NCBI GenBank assembly: GCA_003132645.1
Contig: PKYM01000254.1
Coordinates: 189-10,637, forward strand
DNA length: 10,449 bases
Origin: Actinomycetota bacterium
GTDB lineage: Bacteria; Actinomycetota; Thermoleophilia; UBA2241
Direction of reading: 5' to 3'
Shown here: positions 5,575 through 10,449 of the stretch, piece after piece
Position numbering within the stretch: position 1 is the stretch's first letter
How the letters are laid out: every line of letters begins with the position of its first letter
Translations under genes and position numbers: made by a program
The notes under the pieces: generated by a model
The model's input: only the letters and a program-made list of their open reading frames with translations
What the model was told of the DNA's origin: nothing
The model's database searches: none

Positions 5575-6984
5575 ATGGCAGACAGACCCTTCATCCACCC
5601 GTACATCCCTAACGCGGTACCGGCCACCAAGGAGGCCATGCTGCGCGAGCTCGGGCTGCGGAGTGTCGAGGAGATCTACGCCGAGATCCCCGAGCGCCTG
5701 CGTTTCAAGGGCCGGCTCGACATTCCTGAGCCGATCCTCGCCGAGCGCGACCTGCGACGCCACGTCAAGGGCCTGCTCGACCGCAATACGAGCTGCGAGG
5801 ACAACCTCAACTTCTGCGGCGCCGGCTGCTGGCAGCACTACGTGCCGGCGGTCGTCGACGAGGTCATAAACCGGGCCGAGTTCCTCTCCGCCTACTGCGG
5901 CGGCAGCTACTCCGACCTGGGCAAATACCAGGCGCGCTTCGAGTTCAACAGTCAGCTCGCCGAGCTGCTCGACCTGGGCGGCGTGGCCAACCCCATCTAC
6001 GACTGGGGCGACGTGGCCGGGCGCAGCTTCCGCATGGCCAAGCGCATCACCGGTCGCCCTCGCGTGCTCGTGCCGCAGACGATGAGCCCCATGCGGCTCG
6101 CCGAGGCCCGCACGCTTTGCCAGCCCGAAGTCATGCCGGCTCACGTGGCCGTCGACCTGGTCGACTACGATCCGGCCACCGGCGGCCTCGACCTCGACGA
6201 CCTGCGGGCCAAGCTCGCAGACGACGTGGCCGCGGTCTACTGGGAGAACCCGGGCTACCTCGGCAACATAGAAGCGCAGGGCGCCGAGATCGTGCGCCTC
6301 GCGCACGAGCACGGCGCCCTCGCCATCGCCGGGGTCGACCCGATCACCCTCGGGGTGCTCACGGCGCCCGGCACGCTCGGCGCCGACATCGCTTGCGGCG
6401 ACATCCAGAGCCTCGGTATGCACATGCACGCCGGCGCCGGCTGCGCCGGCTTCATCGCCTTCCGCGACGACGATCCGGTGTTCGCCGAGGAGTGTCCGCT
6501 CGAGCTCTACACGCTGCTCGAGACCGAGACGCCCGGCGAATGGCAGGTAGCCGAGGCGCTTCCCGAGCGCACCTCCTACGGCGCCCGCGAACAGGGCAAG
6601 GACTGGGTCGGCACGGCCTCGGGTCTGTGGACGATCGCGGCCGCCGTCTACATGACGGTCATGGGGCCGCGGGGCTTCAGGGAGCTGGGTGAGACCTGCA
6701 TCGCCCGCTCGCACTACGCCGCCCGGCGCCTGTCCGAACTGCCTGGCGTCGTTGTCAAGCTCTCGCCCGCCTTCTTCAAGGAGTTCGTGGTGAACTTCGA
6801 CGGCGCCGGCAAGACGGTGGCCGAGATCAACAAGGGGCTCCTTGGGCACGCCATCTTCGGCGGCAAGGACCTCTCGAGTGAGTTTCCCGAGCTGGGCCAG
6901 AGCGCCCTGTACTGCGTCACCGAGTACCACAGCGAGGCCAACATCGTGGAGCTCGTGAGCGCCCTCAAGGAGGTGCTGTCATGA
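5575..6984 (+). CDS. Divergent glycine decarboxylase P-protein subunit 1 homologue (GcvPA-like)
   Basis: This is a 469-aa PLP fold-type I protein of usual GcvPA length. In the two-subunit P-protein, GcvPA pairs with GcvPB; the enzyme decarboxylates glycine and passes the aminomethyl group to lipoyl-GcvH. Family features are the N-terminal YIP...LGLRSVEEIYAEIPE, FCGAGCWQHYVPAVV at 80-94 (matching FLGAGxYDHYIPxVV), the C-terminal MGPRGFRELGE, FFKEFVV and CVTEYHSEANI. Important departures are YDWGDVAG where GcvPA has YDGATA, GDIQSLGMHMHAGAG at 275-289 where it has the QPLGxPLSFGGP loop, and WVGTASGLWT where it has the SNICTNQ motif. Glycine may therefore not be the substrate. The ATG is 14 nt after GGAAGGA (5554-5560), a long gap, but no other in-frame start fits. 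Translationally coupled to the next gene. Family sure, reaction uncertain. Confidence 0.85.
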   Translation: MADRPFIHPYIPNAVPATKEAMLRELGLRSVEEIYAEIPERLRFKGRLDIPEPILAERDLRRHVKGLLDRNTSCEDNLNFCGAGCWQHYVPAVVDEVINRAEFLSAYCGGSYSDLGKYQARFEFNSQLAELLDLGGVANPIYDWGDVAGRSFRMAKRITGRPRVLVPQTMSPMRLAEARTLCQPEVMPAHVAVDLVDYDPATGGLDLDDLRAKLADDVAAVYWENPGYLGNIEAQGAEIVRLAHEHGALAIAGVDPITLGVLTAPGTLGADIACGDIQSLGMHMHAGAGCAGFIAFRDDDPVFAEECPLELYTLLETETPGEWQVAEALPERTSYGAREQGKDWVGTASGLWTIAAAVYMTVMGPRGFRELGETCIARSHYAARRLSELPGVVVKLSPAFFKEFVVNFDGAGKTVAEINKGLLGHAIFGGKDLSSEFPELGQSALYCVTEYHSEANIVELVSALKEVLS

Positions 6985-8597
6985 GTGAGCGTGAGACGGT
7001 CGACGTGCAGGCCAAGCTCGAGCGGCTGGGCAGGCTGCGCCGCGACGGCGGCGTGCTGCGCGACTACCAGGCGCCGCGCTGGAACGAGCCCCTGATCATG
7101 GAACAGAGCGTGCCCGGCGAGCGTGGTGTGTTCGTGCCCCTCGCCGAAGACGAGGTCACGGCCGTGGTGGGCGATCCGCAGCAGTACGTGCCGGACGGCA
7201 TGCACCGCGCCGCGCCGCCCGATCTGCCCGAGATCTCGCAGCACCAGGCCCTGCGTCACTACCTGCGACTCTCGCAGATGACGCTCGGCATGGACCTGGG
7301 TTCAGACATCTCCGAGGGCACCTGCACGATGAAGTACAGCCCCAAGGTCCACGAGGAGCTGGTGCGCTATCACAAGCACGCCGACCTGCATCCCTGGCAG
7401 GACGAGGAGACCCTGCAGGGTCTGCTGCAGATCGTCTACGACTGCGGCGAGTACCTCAAGGCGATCTCCGGCATGCAGGCCATCACCCTGCAGCCGGGCG
7501 GCGGCTCGCACGCCGTTTACACCAACGCCTGCGTGATGCGCGCCTACTACGCCGCCCGCGGCGAGCTCGGCCAGCGCGACGAGATGATCACGACGATCTT
7601 CTCGCACCCCTGCGACGCGGCGACGCCGGCCGTGGCCGGCTTCAAGGTCATCACGGTCATGCCCGACGAGAACGGCTACCCCGACCTTGAGGCCTTCAAG
7701 GCGGCCGTCAGCGAACGCACCGTGGGCTGCATGATCACAAACCCCGAGGATACCGGCATCTACAATCCGCACATCGACAAGTACGTCGAGGTGCTCCACG
7801 ACGCCGGCGCCCTGGCCTTCACAGACCAGGCCAACGCCAACGGCATCCTGGGGTTCGCGCGAGCCCGCGACGCGGGCTTTGACGCCTGCCATTTCAACCT
7901 CCACAAGACCTTCTCCAGCCCGCATGGCTGCGAGGGCCCGGCGACCGGCGCCTACCTGGTCGGCGATCGTCTGGCCCCTTATCTGCCGGCCCCGATCGTC
8001 GTCAAGACGGGCTCGAGGTATCACCTCGACTACGACCGGCCCGAGTCGATCGGCCGCGTGCGCGGCTTTTTAGGCAACTGGATGGGCGTCGTGCGCGCCT
8101 ACGCCTGGATTCGCAACCTCGGTCCCGACGGCCTGCGCGAGGTCGCCGAGATCAGCGTGCTCAACAACAACTATCTGGACCGCCTGCTGCTGGGCGTGCG
8201 CGGTGTGAGCCGGCCCTACGCCGAAGGCCATCGCCGCCTCGACCAGGTGCGCTACAGCCTCGAGACGCTCAAGGAGGACACCGGCGTCGGTACCGAGGAG
8301 ATCCGCGACCGCATGGTCGACTTCGGTATCCAGAGCTACTGGATGAGCCATCACCCCTGGGTCGTGCCCGAGCCTTTCACGCCCGAGCCCTGCGAGACCT
8401 ACTCCAAGGCCGACCTCGACGAGTGGGCCGCCGTCGTCAAGAAAGCCAGTGACGAAGCCTACGCCGATGCCGACTTCGTCAAGTCGTCGCCGCACAGCTC
8501 CAGCTCGGGCCGCATGACCGGGCTCGACGCCCTCGAGGATTCGCGCTCGGCAACGACCTGGAGGTCATACAGACGCAAGACCGCTTCGCGTGGGTAA
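6981..8597 (+). CDS. Divergent glycine decarboxylase P-protein subunit 2 homologue (GcvPB-like)
   Basis: This 538-aa protein is the PLP-carrying partner, longer than the roughly 480-500 aa typical of GcvPB. GTCTMKYSPKVHEEL (113-127) matches GSCTMKYNPKVNEEL, and LHPWQDEETLQG and TLQPGGGSH follow as in the family. The PLP lysine is K309 in NLHKTFSSPHG. Departures are SHPCDAATPAVAG where GcvPB has AHGTNPASA, NPEDTGIYN where it has NPNTLGLF, TDQANANG where it has YDGANxNA, and a GCEGPATG loop where GGGGPGxGP is expected. The C-terminus has an extra Ser-rich and basic tail (about 501-538). The start overlaps the upstream stop as ATGA, with a perfect AAGGAGGT at 6967-6974, 6 nt upstream. A TTA codon lies at 8070-8072. 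The pair should form an alpha2-beta2-type enzyme. No lipoyl carrier gene is nearby, so the electron or C1 acceptor is unclear. Confidence 0.87.
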   Translation: MSERETVDVQAKLERLGRLRRDGGVLRDYQAPRWNEPLIMEQSVPGERGVFVPLAEDEVTAVVGDPQQYVPDGMHRAAPPDLPEISQHQALRHYLRLSQMTLGMDLGSDISEGTCTMKYSPKVHEELVRYHKHADLHPWQDEETLQGLLQIVYDCGEYLKAISGMQAITLQPGGGSHAVYTNACVMRAYYAARGELGQRDEMITTIFSHPCDAATPAVAGFKVITVMPDENGYPDLEAFKAAVSERTVGCMITNPEDTGIYNPHIDKYVEVLHDAGALAFTDQANANGILGFARARDAGFDACHFNLHKTFSSPHGCEGPATGAYLVGDRLAPYLPAPIVVKTGSRYHLDYDRPESIGRVRGFLGNWMGVVRAYAWIRNLGPDGLREVAEISVLNNNYLDRLLLGVRGVSRPYAEGHRRLDQVRYSLETLKEDTGVGTEEIRDRMVDFGIQSYWMSHHPWVVPEPFTPEPCETYSKADLDEWAAVVKKASDEAYADADFVKSSPHSSSSGRMTGLDALEDSRSATTWRSYRRKTASRG

Positions 8598-8643
8598 GCT
8601 TCTAGCGCGAAGACGCCAGAGGCCGACACAGGGGGTAGCGGAG

Positions 8644-8925
8644 ATGCGAACGAAGACCAAAGTAGGCGGAACGATCGGCGGGCTTGCCGCCCTGCTAGCG
8701 CTGGTGACGGCGTTCGTCGCATTCATCGCGTTCGTGATGGTCGCGCTGGCGGCGCTGGTCGCCGTGGCCTCGGCAGTGGTGGCCTACCTCAAGCGCGACA
8801 CCTGGACGCTGCCAGCCTACAGATGGGCCCGCGACAAGTGTGGCCGGTGGTGCCGGACGCCCTGGTCCGCCGACGACGGGGCCGGCCCTGCGTCGGCCGC
8901 GCCGGCCGACAAGGTCACAGACTAG
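8644..8925 (+). CDS. Small hypothetical membrane protein, 93 aa
   Basis: I recognise no family. Residues about 11-48 are strongly hydrophobic (Ala, Val, Leu, Phe), enough for one long or two short membrane segments. A basic, Trp- and Cys-containing region follows (YLKRDTWTLPAYRWARDKCGRWCR), then an acidic Ala/Pro tail. I chose the ATG at 8644 because GGGGG at 8631-8635 is 8 nt upstream. An in-frame GTG at 8590 would add 18 residues and overlap the GcvPB-like stop. Third positions are GC-biased, supporting a real gene. It follows the metabolic operon in the same direction, 46 bp after its stop, and could be its last gene or a separate unit. Confidence 0.6.
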   Translation: MRTKTKVGGTIGGLAALLALVTAFVAFIAFVMVALAALVAVASAVVAYLKRDTWTLPAYRWARDKCGRWCRTPWSADDGAGPASAAPADKVTD

Positions 8926-8935
8926 AACCGGCGTT

Positions 8936-8995
8936 CCCGCCGGGCCGACGGAGGAGATCCCGCCGGGCCGGCGGGGAGATCCTGCCGGGCTCGCG
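8936..8995. repeat. Imperfect tandem repeat of about 22 bp, nearly three copies
   Basis: Copies lie at 8936-8958, 8959-8980 and a shortened, diverged one at 8981-8995. They share a CCCGCCGGGCC core, and the first two end in GGAGAT or GGGAGAT. Each core is itself self-complementary (GCCGGGC-like). The array fills most of the gap between the small membrane protein and the strong hairpin. No function is assigned. Confidence 0.6.
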
Positions 8996-9005
8996 TGGGC
9001 CGGGC

Positions 9006-9057
9006 GGCGGGGGCGGCGAGGGCGTGGAGCCCTCGCCGCCCCCGCCCCCGCCGGTTT
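9006..9057 (+). terminator. Strong GC-rich hairpin, probable terminator
   Basis: An uninterrupted 18-bp stem (9006-9023 with 9029-9046) has a 5-nt loop, GTGGA. A short TTTT follows at 9054-9057, eight bases after the stem. It lies 80 bp downstream of the small membrane-protein stop and 52 bp upstream of the next start. The stem is strong enough to stop transcription in GC-rich actinobacteria, where U-tracts are often poor. Because it is symmetric it could also act on the other strand or protect an mRNA end. Confidence 0.65.
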
Positions 9058-9098
9058 TGGCTGTCGCCCGCGGCGTCCATGCGTCACAATGGACGACC

Positions 9099-9701
9099 AT
9101 GAACACGCGACAGCCCGATAAGCGCAGACAGAGACCCGGCGCAGCGCCCCGGAGGAGCGGTCCGCGACGTGCCGTGTCGGCCACGAGCGGGTTCCTCGTC
9201 ACTGTCGGCCGGATCGTCATGCTGGCCATCATGGTGGGCGCGGTCCTGCGGGCCGTCCAGGTCCTCATCGCCGTGATCGTGAGCCCGGGTTCGCTGGGTT
9301 CGGCGCCGGCCTTGCAGTCGTATGTCGCCTTCTCGGTGGCCGCGGTGGGCCTCGTCGTGATGCTCGCCATCGGGCTCAACTCGACGTACCTGCCCGGCCG
9401 CCTCTTTGCGGCCGATCGTCTGGGAACGCTGTTTGTCGTGGTCTGGGCGTGCGGCGCGGTAGCCATCGTCGTCGGGCTGCTCGGCTCGTTTCAGCTCGGC
9501 GCCTACGTCGCCGTCGAGATCCTGCCGGCGGCAGTGGCCTTTGTGCTCATCGGCTTGATCTCGCCGGGACTGTTCAGACGACCGTCGGATGACTCGGGCA
9601 CAACCGGCCATGATCATGGCGCGACAGGTTCCGGCTCCCGCTCGGGTTCCGGCTCCGGCGAGCGCGGCCGGCAGCGCCGCGGCGGCCGGGCGAGGCGCTG
9701 A
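9099..9701 (+). CDS. Hypothetical four-helix membrane protein, 200 aa
   Basis: I recognise no family. The N-terminus (1-26) is highly basic and Arg/Pro-rich. Four hydrophobic segments follow at about 32-62, 72-93, 108-129 and 133-156. The C-terminus (about 160-200) is low complexity, with GHDHG, an SGSRSGSGSG stretch and an Arg/Gly-rich end. I chose the ATG at 9099 because the frame upstream runs through the terminator-like hairpin and a GC-rich, protein-unlike stretch. No Shine-Dalgarno site precedes it. CACAAT at 9085-9090 could be a -10 box giving a nearly leaderless transcript. The next gene starts 5 bp after the stop, so the two are probably one operon, and both share size and four-helix layout. 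Confidence 0.7.
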   Translation: MNTRQPDKRRQRPGAAPRRSGPRRAVSATSGFLVTVGRIVMLAIMVGAVLRAVQVLIAVIVSPGSLGSAPALQSYVAFSVAAVGLVVMLAIGLNSTYLPGRLFAADRLGTLFVVVWACGAVAIVVGLLGSFQLGAYVAVEILPAAVAFVLIGLISPGLFRRPSDDSGTTGHDHGATGSGSRSGSGSGERGRQRRGGRARR

Positions 9702-9706
9702 CCGCC

Positions 9707-10297
9707 ATGGCCGACGCAGGCGACGCGCGGTCGGGCGCGCGGCTCGGGCAGGGTCCCGCGGTGCAGCCGCCGGCCCAGCAGGCGTCGCCACAGACGGCCC
9801 AGCAGGTGTCGCCACGGCAGGCCCAGACGCCGGCCTCGGGGCTGGTCGCGCGCGCCGGCACGCGCACGACGACCTACCGGGTGGAGCGACCGCCCAAGGC
9901 GGGGCCGGTGGCGGTGGCGGCGAAGATCGCGCTCACGCTCGTCTTCGCCGCTACCGCCGCCCTTTGCGCCTACCGTGCCGCCGTGCCGGCGGCCACACCG
10001 CACGGCCGCGTCCCGGCGAGCCTCGTCGCCGCCGGTTTTGCCGGCACGGCGCTGATGGCCGCTGTCCTCGCGGCGGCGGGCATCTTCTGGGTGCTGCGCG
10101 GCGCGCGCTTCGCGGACAGTCTGGCGCTCGCCGTGCTGTGGCCCATCGCCACTGTACTGATGGTGATCCTCGCAGGTGCGTCGGCGGTGCCTCAGCACTA
10201 CCTGCAGATCGGCTATGTGCTGGTGCCCGCGGGACTCGCCGCAGTGGCGATGATGATCGCCGTCGCCTGGGTCTACAACCGCTCCTCCGGGCACTGA
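9707..10297 (+). CDS. Hypothetical four-helix membrane protein with Gln/Pro-rich N-terminus, 196 aa
   Basis: I recognise no family. Residues 1-65 are disordered and rich in Gln, Pro and Ala, including a duplicated AQQxSPxx unit. Four hydrophobic segments follow at about 67-91, 104-130, 136-158 and 166-190, ending in YNRSSGH. The ATG is 5 bp after the previous stop with GAGG at 9692-9695 as a weak ribosome site. The matching length, four-helix layout and immediate adjacency to the preceding gene suggest the two proteins act together or are old paralogues; by eye I see no clear residue alignment between them. Its stop is 34 bp before the NAD kinase-like gene. Confidence 0.7.
   Translation: MADAGDARSGARLGQGPAVQPPAQQASPQTAQQVSPRQAQTPASGLVARAGTRTTTYRVERPPKAGPVAVAAKIALTLVFAATAALCAYRAAVPAATPHGRVPASLVAAGFAGTALMAAVLAAAGIFWVLRGARFADSLALAVLWPIATVLMVILAGASAVPQHYLQIGYVLVPAGLAAVAMMIAVAWVYNRSSGH
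9772..9826 (+). repeat. 24-bp in-frame tandem repeat
   Basis: Two 24-bp copies (9772-9795 and 9796-9819) and a 7-bp start of a third (9820-9826, GGCCCAG) differ at a few positions. They sit in frame inside the Gln/Pro-rich N-terminus of the 196-aa membrane protein and encode two AQQxSPxx units. Confidence 0.75.
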
Positions 10298-10331
10298 AGC
10301 GTCGGTATCGTGAGACTGACGCCGTGCGGCC

Positions 10332-10449
10332 GTGTTCACTGAGCACAGGCGTCGTCTCGGCCTGATCGTCAACCCCGTGGCCGGGGTCGGGGGCAAGGTC
10401 GGGCTCAAGGGCAGCGACGGCGTCGCGATCCTGCAACGGGCGCTGGCGC
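10332..10449 (+). CDS. ATP-NAD kinase / AcoX-like protein (3' end outside window)
   Basis: The visible 39 residues, from a GTG start, include GLIVNPVAG followed by [11 protein letters not shown]. This matches the N-terminal signature of the ATP-NAD kinase family that includes AcoX (NPxAGxGGxVGLKGTDG). NAD kinases phosphorylate NAD to NADP; the role of AcoX proteins is less clear, and they are often encoded beside acetoin or other 2-oxoacid dehydrogenase genes. An in-frame stop at 10317-10319 limits the start to the following dozen bases, making GTG 10332 the only usable choice. No Shine-Dalgarno site is evident. The rest of the protein, and thus its activity, cannot be judged. Confidence 0.75.
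   Translation, partial: MFTEHRRRLGLIVNPVAGVGGKVGLKGSDGVAILQRALA

Noticed and set aside
5515..6930. Long minus-strand open frame opposite the GcvPA-like gene
   Set aside because: Antisense shadow; no recognisable domain, while the plus frame is a clear P-protein homologue.
8823..9098. N-terminal extension of the 200-aa membrane protein back to an earlier in-frame start
   Set aside because: It would overlap the small membrane-protein gene and read through the 18-bp hairpin; the extension is unlike a protein domain.

Overview
The window is very GC-rich, with GC-biased third codon positions, GTG starts and clear Shine-Dalgarno sites. An actinobacterium fits best, possibly Thermoleophilia or a relative. 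That placement is an inference from composition and protein style; no rRNA gene is present to confirm it.

Layout. Bases 1-2072 (+) hold most of selB, the selenocysteine-specific elongation factor; its start lies upstream of the window. Its N-terminus carries an unusual in-frame 15-bp tandem repeat. Convergent to it, 2125-3219 (-) encodes a secreted coiled-coil NlpC/P60 cell-wall hydrolase, with a good sigma-70-like promoter at 3338-3366 and a leader of about 110 nt. A gene-free stretch of about 600 bp (3220-3832) separates this gene from a rightward operon. It contains the hydrolase promoter and leader, a pair of near-identical sequence blocks 54 bp apart with a dyad, and a degraded minus-strand fragment of an HD-GYP phosphodiesterase.

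Bases 3833-8597 (+) form a four-gene metabolic cassette: two short-chain dehydrogenases/reductases (SDRs), then homologues of the two subunits of glycine decarboxylase (GcvPA-like and GcvPB-like), the last two overlapping by 4 bp. No GcvH or GcvT gene is visible. Both P-protein subunits depart from several motifs of the classical glycine cleavage enzyme while keeping the PLP lysine. This suggests a specialised PLP decarboxylase or C-N lyase pathway served by NAD-dependent SDRs, and it is the best candidate for an undescribed system here.

Bases 8644-10297 (+) encode three small unrecognised membrane proteins: one of 93 aa with one long hydrophobic stretch, and two of about 200 aa with four predicted membrane segments and low-complexity tails. 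A strong 18-bp GC hairpin separates the first from the other two. At the right edge (10332 onward) an ATP-NAD kinase/AcoX-like gene begins and runs out of the window.
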